This document shows positions 38,989 to 47,351 of a DNA stretch of 64,000 nucleotides, in pieces; within the stretch, counting starts at the first letter, position 1; each line of letters opens with the position of its first letter. The translations under genes were made by a program, and so were the position numbers. The notes under the pieces were generated by a model. It was not told the DNA's origin. It made no database searches and was given only the letters and a program-made list of their open reading frames with translations. This stretch comes from Nocardia spumae (lineage in GTDB: Bacteria; Actinomycetota; Actinomycetes; Mycobacteriales; Mycobacteriaceae), in assembly GCF_020733635.1 (NCBI RefSeq), contig NZ_JAJFZL010000001.1, forward strand, positions 6,138,001 through 6,202,000, in the 5' to 3' direction.

Positions 38989-39119
38989 CGTCGGTCCCTC
39001 CATCCCACTACCGGCCGGCGCCCGTAGACGTTGGTATCCGACATTGGCAGTGCCGGGAGAATCGTCAGTGGCGCCGACGTGAACGCACGATGGCCGCCGC
39101 TGAAAACACCGCGCACACC

Positions 39120-39190
39120 GGCTGCTTCGCCGCGGACACGCAGGTATCACCGGTGAACGACGGAGCGGTCACCCTCCTGCTCGAAGCGTG
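39120..39190 (+). pseudogene. Remnant of a second, internally deleted dtd copy
   Basis: 71 nt matching the 3' end of dtd (40,735-40,805) with 8 mismatches by manual count, same strand, still encoding QVS-x-VNDG-x-VTLLLEA, but the stop TGA has become TGG. The bases just before it (39,101-39,119, GAAAACACC...) resemble the sequence upstream of the intact dtd start (40,311-40,331), so the copy seems to join the upstream flank directly to the 3' end. The surrounding 38,989-39,244 gap holds no other gene. Confidence 0.7.
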
Positions 39191-39244
39191 GGACCGGCGT
39201 CGGCGACTGCCACCTCACCGACTGCCCGACGGCCGCCGGGAGCG

Positions 39245-40195
39245 TTACCACCATGGCTCCGTGCCCTCAACGGCGACGAACTCGAAAAAGTCCATGTTGC
39301 CGATCTCCAGATTGCAGGCGAGCGATCCGATCATGCGGCGGGGAAGGATGGCGGGCTGCCCTGGGGTGTTGTACAAGTCGACAGCGGTCAACGGCCGGTC
39401 GGGCTCGGCAAAGGTCCTGGCGTCGGCGAGAACGACCAGCGTGGTGTGTTCCCCGGTATCTGTCGCGGGCGGCGGGACCAGCGCCGGGACCTCACCCGGC
39501 AGCAGGCCCTCGAAGGCACGGTCGTCGACGACCGATGCCGTCAGCGGATAGTTGTCCACGTCGATCTCGTCCAGGTCCAGGTCCGCGCCGACACAGCCGT
39601 CCTCGTCGGCCCCGCCCAACTCGTCGAGCAGGGCGCGCCACCCCTCCTCGTCGCCGAAGTCGGCACGGACCAGCAACACGTCAGCGGTGGAGGGCAGTGC
39701 CGGGAAGGGCCGGCGCGGCGGCGCGATCGGCACGGGAAGGGCCGGTCGGCCGCCGTCCCCCTGGTACATGCCGTACACGTCCATCTCGCGCACCAGATCG
39801 TCGAAGGTGAGTGCGCCGCCCAGCAGCGCGGCCAGGATCTCACCGAGCCGGTCCGACGGGACCCGGACCCCGCGCCCTGGTACCGCCGCCAGGTCCACCA
39901 GCAGCGGCCCGCCTCCGCCGTACGCGACCTGAATATCCGCCAAGACGGCGACCGGCGGCACCGCGCCACCGTCTACGACCAGCGCCGGGACATTTCCGCC
40001 GTGCAGGTAGTCCCACCTGCGGTCCTCGATCGGGCGCAGCCGCACCCCGCCGTCCCCGACGACGAGCACATCGTCTTCCCGGCGCCCCGCGAGCTCGTCG
40101 AGTAGCTCGCCCCACATTGCCGTGCCGTCCTCATAGCTCGTACAAATCAACAGCACTTCACCGGTCTCCGCCGGGGGAAGCATGGGATAGGGCAT
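39245..40195 (-). CDS. Tandem DUF6924-like protein
   Basis: 316-residue soluble protein with two related halves. Each begins with a LL-x-[CR]-x-[SD] strand and helix (VLLICTSYEDGTAMW near 14; VLLVRADFGDEEGW near 173). The second ends NLEIGNMDFFEFVAVEG, the signature ending of DUF6924 proteins. AGGAG lies 4 nt before the ATG. It lies alone between the dtd remnant and dtd, divergent from dtd, beside two T7SS toxin cassettes. The small acidic two-domain form would suit an immunity or adaptor role (inference). Confidence 0.72.
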   Translation of the reverse strand: MPYPMLPPAETGEVLLICTSYEDGTAMWGELLDELAGRREDDVLVVGDGGVRLRPIEDRRWDYLHGGNVPALVVDGGAVPPVAVLADIQVAYGGGGPLLVDLAAVPGRGVRVPSDRLGEILAALLGGALTFDDLVREMDVYGMYQGDGGRPALPVPIAPPRRPFPALPSTADVLLVRADFGDEEGWRALLDELGGADEDGCVGADLDLDEIDVDNYPLTASVVDDRAFEGLLPGEVPALVPPPATDTGEHTTLVVLADARTFAEPDRPLTAVDLYNTPGQPAILPRRMIGSLACNLEIGNMDFFEFVAVEGTEPWW

Positions 40196-40362
40196 GACAC
40201 TCCTGTGAAAGTTTGCGGTCGCCTCGCCGTCATCGGCCCTGGCCGTGAGGACGTGTCCCGCAGGGTATCCCGGGCGGACCGGCACCCGCTCGAGGATCAA
40301 TTCGACCTCTGGAAAACACCCGCGCGCACCGCCCCCGCGGCCGATAGCCCACGATGGAGCGC

Positions 40363-40806
40363 ATGCGAATCCTGGTACAGCGTGTCGCCTCGGCCCGGGT
40401 CACGGTCGGCGACGAGGTGGTCGGGCAGATCGACCCCGCCGCGATGGGAGTGCCGCACGGTCTGCTCGCACTGGTGGGCGTCACCGGCACCGATACCGCT
40501 GCGATCGCGAAAACCCTGGCCGACAAGCTATTTCGCCTGCGCATCCTGGACGGCGAACGCTCCGCCGCCGATCTGGGCGCACCCATCCTGGTGGTCAGCC
40601 AGTTCACCCTCTACGCCGACACCGCCAAGGGACGCAGGCCCTCGTGGTCGGCCGCAGCACCCGGCCCGGTCGCCGAACCCCTGGTCACCGAGTTCGCCAA
40701 CGCACTGCGCGAACTCGGCGCCACCGTCGCGACGGGCCGCTTCGGCGCGCATATGCAGGTGTCACTGGTGAACGACGGACCGGTCACCCTCCTGCTCGAA
40801 GCGTGA
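40363..40806 (+). CDS. dtd: D-aminoacyl-tRNA deacylase
   Basis: Cytosolic editing enzyme that removes D-amino acids wrongly attached to tRNA. The 147-residue protein has both active-site motifs of the family: SQFTLYAD near 78-85 and a C-terminal NDGPVT. It begins MRILVQRV as is typical; an ATG 9 nt upstream would add three residues. Single housekeeping gene on plus, surrounded by minus-strand accessory genes. A degenerate copy of its 3' end lies 1.6 kb to the left. Confidence 0.95.
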   Translation: MRILVQRVASARVTVGDEVVGQIDPAAMGVPHGLLALVGVTGTDTAAIAKTLADKLFRLRILDGERSAADLGAPILVVSQFTLYADTAKGRRPSWSAAAPGPVAEPLVTEFANALRELGATVATGRFGAHMQVSLVNDGPVTLLLEA

Positions 40807-40888
40807 GACGGGACTCCGTCGGATCGGCGTCAGGTCGGTATCAGGCGGCCGGACAACGGTGGTTGCATCCCACTGACGAGCGCGGCGC

Positions 40889-41683
40889 CTACTCCTCCAC
40901 CTCCTGAAAATCGTTCATTCGCTCGAGAATCAGTTCTGCCTCGGTGTCGATCCAATCGGCCAGTCCGGCCGAACCCATTCCGATCGCGACGGGTGCGGGC
41001 TCCTCCAGCGGCATCACATACCGGCCGTCGCCGGGCAGATCCCGCCACAGGCGAGCGACCGAGATACGGCCGCGGGGACCGAATTTCGACCGTCCCTGTG
41101 TCACGCGGACGGTGCCGCAGTAGTCGGCGGGAATGTCGAAGAAGACCGAACTGGTCAGGCCGTAGTCGTCATCGTCATCGTCATCGGCGACCATGGAACC
41201 GCTGCCCGAGGGCCGAGCGCCGCCACCGCCGCTGATATCGATCTCGATCGGCCCACGCCGGCCGGGTTCGGCGGGCGGCATCAGGCCGACCACGGTCTCC
41301 CCCAGCGCCCGCGGATCGCAGGCCACGATCGTGAAACCCTCGGCGTGATTGATGGTTTCACCGGGAATCTGCGTGACCAGGAATCCGCGGGAACCGAGTC
41401 GCCCGGCATAGAAGCGCACTCGCTTGCGCGGATTGTCGAAATCGTCGTCCTCCCAGACCTCGCCGCCGATCAGCACCTCGGGCAGCACCATGGTGTCCAC
41501 GATCGCCTCGAAGGCGCTGTCACCGCGACTCTCCAATTCCGCTCGGGTGCGGCGCCATTCGCGTTCGTAGTCGTCCATGTACGGAATGCGGCTGGTGATG
41601 CTGAACATCGACGGCACCAGACCGAAGAACCGGGTGTCGCACAACACCTTGAATTCCAGGTCCGTCAGAGTCCACCTCGTCAC
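40889..41683 (-). CDS. EspG-like chaperone paired with the 969-residue substrate
   Basis: 264-residue EspG-family protein with the WTLTDLEFKVLC start and the FGPRGR element shared with the 17,493-18,305 protein. It follows the 969-residue substrate by 10 nt, mirroring the other substrate-chaperone pair. Odd feature: a run of seven aspartates (near residues 167-173), encoded by simple GAC/GAT repeats around 41,163-41,190, probably a surface loop. GTG start. Confidence 0.76.
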   Translation of the reverse strand: MTRWTLTDLEFKVLCDTRFFGLVPSMFSITSRIPYMDDYEREWRRTRAELESRGDSAFEAIVDTMVLPEVLIGGEVWEDDDFDNPRKRVRFYAGRLGSRGFLVTQIPGETINHAEGFTIVACDPRALGETVVGLMPPAEPGRRGPIEIDISGGGGARPSGSGSMVADDDDDDDYGLTSSVFFDIPADYCGTVRVTQGRSKFGPRGRISVARLWRDLPGDGRYVMPLEEPAPVAIGMGSAGLADWIDTEAELILERMNDFQEVEE

Positions 41684-41693
41684 TGTCCCTCGC

Positions 41694-44603
41694 TCACGGC
41701 TCGATCACCGGCTTGACCCGGAAGGGGGTGTCGCCCATGGCATCGTCCAGCCAATCCGTGGAGGTCAGATATTTCGGCCGGCGATGCTGACCCTGCGCCC
41801 CGGAATTGCCCGCACTCGACGCCGGAGTACCCGACATTCCGGGCTGGCCGGGTTGTCCTGGCTGACCGGCCTGCTGGTCGTACCCGTCGTGCTGTCCCGG
41901 TCCGTAGGACGAGACGTCCGCGGGCAGGGACGCACGCGGGAATCTGTCGGGTCGGCGCGGTTCGTCGAGCTGCGGCGGCGGGGTCGTCCCGCCGCCGGAT
42001 CCGGCGTCATCACCTCCGCCGCCGAAATCGGCGCCACCTCCACCGGCTCCGGAGCTGTCGCCTCCGCCGCCACCCGGGTCGAGTTGCGCGGCGATATCCG
42101 ACAGTCCCTCCAGACCGGGGGTTCGGCCGAGTTCACGCAGCCGGTCCGCCAGTGCGTGCATGGGATCGCCGGTCCCGGTCCCGGTCAACAACTCGTCCAG
42201 GCCGGGGATACTCGACAACAGATTCCTCAGATCCGGATCGCTCGACAGCAACCCCTCCAATCCCGTTGTGCCGGGGACCCATTGGTCAAGTCCCGGAATA
42301 CCCGCCAGCAGGTGGCTCAGCTGCGGATTGCTCGCGAGCAACTGATCGAATCCGGGAAGGCCGTGCAGCAGTTGCCCCAGCCCCGCCAGGCCGTCGTGAG
42401 CCTGCTGCCCGAGCTGGTTCAGTGCCTGCTCACCGCCCGTGAGCAGCGATTCGAGCGGATTGGGCGACCCCGCGCTTCCACCCGACAGCAGGGACGCGAG
42501 GGGGTTCGAGGAGTTGCCGGTGGTCCCGCCGCCCAGCAGGGATTCCAGCGGATTCGCACTGCCCGTCGTGACCGATTCGCCGTGGGGATTCACCTCGCCG
42601 TTCGTCGGAACCGGGGAATCCTGTTGTCCCGCAAGTCCGGACAACAGATCATCCAGGGAGGGTTGCTGTCCGTTCCTGGCCGCGTTCGCACCGGACTGCG
42701 GGTTTCTGCCGAGGCTCGACGGGATCGTCGACGATCCCGACCCGGACCCTGTACCGCTCGAACCCGAACCGCTGCCCCTCGGCCCCGAGTACGGCGTGCT
42801 GCTCGGTCCTGAACTGCTGCCGGAGGATCCGCCGCCGGTGTCGCCGAGCCCGTAGGAGCTGAGCAGATCGTTCAGGTTCGGCAGTTGCTGCTGCTGGTTC
42901 GTCTCGCCGCCACCGGAGCCGCTGCCGTACCCGTTCCGGTTCCGCGATCCCTGGCCGTTCTTACCGGACGATCCGGAACCGCCACCGTAAGCGCCACTCG
43001 AGCCGCCTCCGTACCCGGAGCCGTCACCGTTGTCGCCGCCGGTGCCTTCACCGCTGCCGTAACCGTCGCCACCGCCGGAGTCTCCGCCACCGTAACCGCC
43101 ACCGTTGCCGGAACCTTCGCCGTTGCCGTATCCGTCGCTGTTGCCGTTGCCGTATCCGTCGCTGTTGCCGTTGCCGTAGCCGTTGCCGTTCCCCTGGCCG
43201 TTGCCGTAGCCGTTACCACTACCATTTCCACTGCCCTGGCCGTTGCCACTGCCATTGGTGGCACCCGAACCCTCTTGATACCCGGCCTGATACCCCTCGT
43301 TGTAGGCCGCCTGCAACTCTTGCTGATTGGCACCTTGGCCGTTTCCGTTGCCATTGCCCTGGCCGTTCCCGTTGCCATTGCCTTGGCTGTTCCCGTTGCC
43401 ATTGCCCTGGCCGTTCCCGTTGCCATTGCCCTGGCCGTTCCCGTTCCCATTGCCCTGGCCGTTCCCGTTCCCATTGCCCTGGCCGTTTCCGTTCCCATTG
43501 CCCTGGCCGTTGCCGTTGCCGTTCCCATTGCCGTTGCCATTGCCCTGGCCGTTCCCGTTGCCATTGCCGTTGCCCTGGCCGTTCCCATTGCCATTGCCGC
43601 CACCCGAGTTGCTGCCGCCACCGGGCTGGCCGGGGATCTCGATCGTCGGAATCGTCGAGATCGTCGATTTCATGGGTTCCGCGTAGTACTTCTTGTAGTG
43701 GTCGCGAAATTCGTCGGTGTGGTGGTTCTTGCAGCCGGTCTTCTCCTTGGCTCCGGGCGCCGGCATCGACTTGCGGGTGGCCTCGAGCCAGTCGCTGGTG
43801 TAGCGCAGACTCGCGCCGGTGACCTTGATCGCGTCGATCAGATCTTGCGCACTGTTCTTGTAATTGCGCACAGCGTTGACCGCCGCGGTGGCCGAGTCAC
43901 CGGTCCAATCGTCCTGTAGTTTGGCGATCTGGTCGGCGTATTTGGTCAGATGATCGGACAACGCTTTCGACATGCCGTCCCAGAACCCGGACAGATCCAT
44001 CGGCGGTTGCGAGTGAATCGTCTGTCCCAGCTGGATCAGCTGGTCCCAGTCCAGGCTTTCGGCGTTCTCGATATTGATGGTGACCTGATCGGTCTTTCCG
44101 CCGTAGCCCTGGATCGCCTCGGGGAAACTCGGCATCGTCCAGCTGTCATCCACCATGTCGATGCCGAGGTCGGCGACCACGCTGCCGGTCGCCGTCGCCG
44201 TCGGCACCTTCACATTGCTGTTGGTCTTCTTGGGGTTGGCCAGATTGTCGAAGTTGAACTTCGAGCTGTTCTCGTGGGCATCGAAGGTCTTACCGGCGGC
44301 GACGAAGGTGTCGTACTGATCGCGCACCACATTCGCATGGGTCATCAGCGAGTCGTACAACGCCGAACCGTGTTTGCTGTACACGCCCGCGAGATCGCGG
44401 CTGGACTGCAGGAAACTGAAGGCACCGACCGAGTCCGCGCGAGCATCGCGCACCGATTGCGCCAGCACCTCGAGATTCGCGATCAACAGTGCCGCGGAAT
44501 CGGTGGCCGCCTTGACGTCCTTGGTATCGAATTTCAGCTTCCCGGCATTGGCCGAGCCCAGCACCTGGGTCCATTCGGTGGTGTCCGCATTCGGCACTGT
44601 CAT
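41694..44603 (-). CDS. Large T7SS substrate with Gly-Asn-Gly-Gln repeats and conserved tail
   Basis: 969-residue paralogue of the 641-residue protein. It has a helical N-terminus with the DTF-x2-AGK element (near 100), a central hairpin with a WTG turn near 237 and AIK-x-TG-x2-L-x-Y-x-S-x-WL, then a long GNGNGQ repeat tract from about 333, continuing as Gly/Tyr/Ser-rich low complexity. Next come short Leu-rich repeats of the [13 protein letters not shown] type (about 640-760), a Pro/Gly segment and the tail RP-x-YL...DA-x-GD-x-P...VKPV-x-E. Its start overlaps the WXG100-like stop (ATGA). Function unknown; secretion and an extended extracellular form are inferred. Confidence 0.76.
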   Translation of the reverse strand: MTVPNADTTEWTQVLGSANAGKLKFDTKDVKAATDSAALLIANLEVLAQSVRDARADSVGAFSFLQSSRDLAGVYSKHGSALYDSLMTHANVVRDQYDTFVAAGKTFDAHENSSKFNFDNLANPKKTNSNVKVPTATATGSVVADLGIDMVDDSWTMPSFPEAIQGYGGKTDQVTINIENAESLDWDQLIQLGQTIHSQPPMDLSGFWDGMSKALSDHLTKYADQIAKLQDDWTGDSATAAVNAVRNYKNSAQDLIDAIKVTGASLRYTSDWLEATRKSMPAPGAKEKTGCKNHHTDEFRDHYKKYYAEPMKSTISTIPTIEIPGQPGGGSNSGGGNGNGNGQGNGNGNGNGQGNGNGNGNGNGNGQGNGNGNGQGNGNGNGQGNGNGNGQGNGNGNGQGNGNGNSQGNGNGNGQGNGNGNGQGANQQELQAAYNEGYQAGYQEGSGATNGSGNGQGSGNGSGNGYGNGQGNGNGYGNGNSDGYGNGNSDGYGNGEGSGNGGGYGGGDSGGGDGYGSGEGTGGDNGDGSGYGGGSSGAYGGGSGSSGKNGQGSRNRNGYGSGSGGGETNQQQQLPNLNDLLSSYGLGDTGGGSSGSSSGPSSTPYSGPRGSGSGSSGTGSGSGSSTIPSSLGRNPQSGANAARNGQQPSLDDLLSGLAGQQDSPVPTNGEVNPHGESVTTGSANPLESLLGGGTTGNSSNPLASLLSGGSAGSPNPLESLLTGGEQALNQLGQQAHDGLAGLGQLLHGLPGFDQLLASNPQLSHLLAGIPGLDQWVPGTTGLEGLLSSDPDLRNLLSSIPGLDELLTGTGTGDPMHALADRLRELGRTPGLEGLSDIAAQLDPGGGGGDSSGAGGGGADFGGGGDDAGSGGGTTPPPQLDEPRRPDRFPRASLPADVSSYGPGQHDGYDQQAGQPGQPGQPGMSGTPASSAGNSGAQGQHRRPKYLTSTDWLDDAMGDTPFRVKPVIEP
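43340..43610 (-). repeat. Simple tandem repeat encoding Gly-Asn-Gly-Gln
   Basis: Short-period repeat of units such as GGCAACGG and GGCCAGGG (read on minus), giving more than a dozen GNGNGQ-type peptides. Codons alternate slightly (AAC/AAT, GGC/GGA), so the array is not freshly amplified, but it remains prone to length change. Confidence 0.85.
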
Positions 44604-44938
44604 GATCCGCCTCCGAGGCCCGTGCGCGCGCCGTCCTCGGCGGATCTGAATTGGTCGGCTGCCGTTCGCTCACCCTCACCGAATTGGTGCAGGGCGTCGG
44701 CCATGCTGTAACCGCCCTCGATCATGTTCTTCCGCGTCGCCTTGTAGCCCTTGTCGCCATCGGCGAACTTCTTGCCGGACTTGTCATTTCCCCACGGCTG
44801 ATTGGTGGCATCGTTCTCGATTCCGGTCAGCGTGCCGTTCAAGGTGTCGATCACCTCCCGAACCTTCCGCGAGACTTCCTCGGGCAGATCAGCGGCCTTG
44901 GTCAGCGCGTCGACATCTACCTCGATACTCTCCGCCAT
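44600..44938 (-). CDS. WXG100-like small protein of the third cassette
   Basis: 112-residue helical protein with a W49-G50-N-D turn, paralogous to the 38,668-38,988 protein. Acidic N-terminus, then a long helix, the turn, and a second helix containing YKATRKNM. Its stop overlaps the start of the 969-residue substrate by 4 nt, and the CpnT-like 595-residue gene ends 22 nt upstream. It is a likely partner for one of these larger proteins during secretion. Confidence 0.82.
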   Translation of the reverse strand: MAESIEVDVDALTKAADLPEEVSRKVREVIDTLNGTLTGIENDATNQPWGNDKSGKKFADGDKGYKATRKNMIEGGYSMADALHQFGEGERTAADQFRSAEDGARTGLGGGS

Positions 44939-44960
44939 TTGTCAGTCCCTACCTGTGTGC

Positions 44961-46748
44961 CTACAACTCGAGCGGCTTGTCGACATTCGGATCGCCCGCA
45001 TTCGGGCCCGCACCGGACTGATCGGGCGGCGGTCCCGACGATTCCGCGGCATCGAGCCACGCCTGCGCGCCGGGCGCATCCGGTGCGTCGTAGTGCGCCG
45101 GCATCGGCCCGATATCCGGAACCCGTTTCGGCCGGGTCTTGGCGCGATAGTCCTTACCCGGCCCGAGCGGAATGGGCCCGCGATGCTCACCCGAACCGTC
45201 CGCGGGATTCGGATTGCCGCCGGGGCTATTTCCGGCCGGCGGCGCGGGCGCGGGACGCGACGGCACCATGTAATTCGGATCCGACGGATCACGAAAACCA
45301 CCACCCGCATTCACCGGCGGCGCGGGCGCAGGACGCGACGGCACCATATAGTTCGGATCCGACGGATCACGAAAACCACCCTGCCCACCAGCCGCATTCA
45401 CCGGCGGCGCGGGCGCAGGACGCGACGGCACCATATAGTTCGGATCCGACGGATCACGAAAACCGCCACCACCGTTGCCCGTATTCGACCCGTTGCCGGT
45501 CGGATTCCCCGCCCCGCCGGCCGGGTGCACCGCTCCTCCCCCCGAGTGCGTCGTTGTGCTGTCTGCGAGCACCGGTCGCGGCGTCAACGGGTTGTTCACG
45601 GGCGGTGTCTTCGGCGGGGCCCAGGGCGCCTTCTGATTCATCCACAGATTGAAACGAGGATCGTTGCTGTTGGGTCCGGTCGTCTTCGTGCCCAGACCGC
45701 GCATCCCACCGACCATCCCGCCGCGAGCCGCACTGCCCACCCAGCCTTCGGGGCTGGAGAACGCGCCGGCGATATCGCCGGTCACCGCACCGGAGCCGAT
45801 ATTGCCGAATACGTTTCCGACGACACCGGCTGTCGCGCCGATGGTCGCGCCCTGCACGAAGAAGCCGGACCGGAACGGCATATTGGTGATCGCGCCGCCG
45901 AACTTCTTGTCGAGATTGCTGATCCCGAAACCCATATAGCGCCCGAGCTCCCGGCTGGGAATCGTGCTCAACGCGGACGCCGCCCAGGACGCGCCGAACT
46001 CCTTCCAGTTGAAGCCGTGCCGCTTACCGTCCGCGATCTGGGCGCCCTGCACGATCGCATTCGTCGCCGGCCCCCACAGGGCGCCCTCACCGAACTTCAG
46101 CGTGTAGACGCCCATTCCCTTGGCGGTGGGAAGGATGGTCTTGGCCTTGTACTTCCAGGTCTGGCCCCGCATCCCCTTCCAGGTATCGGCAGAGAGGATG
46201 TGTTTGATCCAGTACCGGGAAGCGCCGTTGAGTTCGGCCCGGGTGGCGAATCCCAGTTTCGACCAGGCACGTTCGAGTGCGTTCTGGAGTGCGTCGGCGA
46301 TGAATTTCACGATCGAACGGGTGGTGCCGACGGCCGCTGCCTCCACGGCCGGCGCGGTCGGCGGGAACAGCCAGGCCCAGGCGATCTCGACGAGCAGAAT
46401 GCACAGCGAGACAATGATATTGATCTTCGCCGATTGCAGTTCGGTACCGACGTCGAAGGTCGAATCGCTGATCGTCTTGAACCCCTCGGCCATCGTGGCC
46501 AGCGACTGATCCCCCTGGAGGAACGCGTCGAACAGGTGCCCGATCTGCTCGGCCGCGTCACCCGACGGAAAGGCCGCCATAGCAGCGGTTTTCGCGCTCT
46601 CGATACCGGATACCTGCGCCGCGAGGTCCTTGTGCGCCTGATCCCACGCACGCGACACCGCCCACATCGTGTCCTCGTCACCGTCGGGCCAGCTCGCACC
46701 GGCGACCCAGGCGATCGGTCGCACCGGCGGCGGAAGATACAGGCTCAC
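44961..46748 (-). CDS. CpnT-like WXG100/hydrophobic protein with Pro-rich repeats and no recognised toxin domain
   Basis: 595-residue protein homologous over about 350 residues to the N-terminus of the giant toxin: WP-x-G-x-ED-x-MWA near 20-30, a conserved FPPTAPA-x-EA after a membrane-like segment (near 120-140), then Gly-rich hydrophobic stretches (around 280-340). Residues about 400-520 hold three near-identical GGFRDPSDPNYMVPSRPAP repeats. The C-terminus is Pro/Asp-rich, with no catalytic motif visible. It could be a structural or channel-forming relative of the giant protein, or an effector chassis that has lost its warhead (inference). Confidence 0.72.
   Translation of the reverse strand: MSLYLPPPVRPIAWVAGASWPDGDEDTMWAVSRAWDQAHKDLAAQVSGIESAKTAAMAAFPSGDAAEQIGHLFDAFLQGDQSLATMAEGFKTISDSTFDVGTELQSAKINIIVSLCILLVEIAWAWLFPPTAPAVEAAAVGTTRSIVKFIADALQNALERAWSKLGFATRAELNGASRYWIKHILSADTWKGMRGQTWKYKAKTILPTAKGMGVYTLKFGEGALWGPATNAIVQGAQIADGKRHGFNWKEFGASWAASALSTIPSRELGRYMGFGISNLDKKFGGAITNMPFRSGFFVQGATIGATAGVVGNVFGNIGSGAVTGDIAGAFSSPEGWVGSAARGGMVGGMRGLGTKTTGPNSNDPRFNLWMNQKAPWAPPKTPPVNNPLTPRPVLADSTTTHSGGGAVHPAGGAGNPTGNGSNTGNGGGGFRDPSDPNYMVPSRPAPAPPVNAAGGQGGFRDPSDPNYMVPSRPAPAPPVNAGGGFRDPSDPNYMVPSRPAPAPPAGNSPGGNPNPADGSGEHRGPIPLGPGKDYRAKTRPKRVPDIGPMPAHYDAPDAPGAQAWLDAAESSGPPPDQSGAGPNAGDPNVDKPLEL
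45238..45467 (-). repeat. Three-copy in-frame tandem repeat in the CpnT-like gene
   Basis: Copies begin at 45,238, 45,316 and 45,403 (spacings 78 and 87 bp, both multiples of 3), each with a nearly identical 65-nt core. Near-identity at the DNA level indicates recent duplication. The 9-bp difference is a Gly/Gln-rich spacer. Confidence 0.88.
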
Positions 46749-46754
46749 GGGGAA

Positions 46755-47228
46755 TCAGTCCTCGTCGGAGACCATCGAACGGCGCACACTGCCGTCCGCG
46801 GAACCATCGGATCGGGCCTCGCGATAGTCCTCGGGCCGCTTCGGTACCGGAGGAGCGGTCGGCATCATCTCCCCCAGATCCGGTGCACCCTCGATAATTT
46901 CGGACAGTTTGGGCAGCTGCATCTTTCGGTCACGCAGCGGTCGCATGAGCTCCCCGCCCAGGCGCAGCACCTCCGCGGCGGCCTGCTGCACGGCCGCGGT
47001 CATGCCGGCGGCGATCTCGTCGTAGGTCAGATCCGAGATGTCGTCGGCGAATGTCGTTTCGATCAGCAGGCCGTCGGCATTGACCGTGACCTCGATTCGC
47101 TGCTCACAGGTGCGCGCGGTGGCGGTCAGCCGCGAACGGCGCAGCTGGATCTCCGCGATCCCGCGCAGCTGCTCGTCGAGCCCTTCCAGGACCGTCATCA
47201 TGTCGGCCCGCAACCGTTCGTTGACCAC
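46755..47228 (-). CDS. YbaB/EbfC-family protein heading the third cassette
   Basis: 157-residue YbaB/EbfC-type protein, closest in this window to the 38,171-38,671 one: LRGIAEIQ, IEVTVNADGLLIETTF and a LPKLSEIIEGAPD segment, then an acidic tail. GTG at 47,228 was chosen for its GGAGG 5 nt upstream; upstream in-frame starts give a non-conserved leader. It is followed after 6 nt by the CpnT-like gene, so it opens the operon 47,228-40,889. Confidence 0.8.
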   Translation of the reverse strand: MVNERLRADMMTVLEGLDEQLRGIAEIQLRRSRLTATARTCEQRIEVTVNADGLLIETTFADDISDLTYDEIAAGMTAAVQQAAAEVLRLGGELMRPLRDRKMQLPKLSEIIEGAPDLGEMMPTAPPVPKRPEDYREARSDGSADGSVRRSMVSDED

Positions 47229-47351
47229 CGTCACCTCCGCCCGTCGGACCCCCGCATCGAATACACCAACACACGCGGTTGAATATCCGGTGGCGCACAA
47301 TGAAATTCGACAGGACAAGACTCGGATCAACGAAGTCCGGCAGCGGCGCGG

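Noticed and set aside
43130..43620. Possible CRISPR-like array in the short repeats
   Set aside because: Repeats are in-frame protein-coding units with no unique spacers.
42885..43919. Val/Ala-rich plus frame resembling a membrane protein
   Set aside because: It is the antisense of the GNGNGQ repeat; strict periodicity explains its hydrophobicity.
44651..47282. Long Arg/His-rich plus frames opposite cassette C
   Set aside because: Antisense to well-supported overlapping genes with WXG and YbaB patterns.
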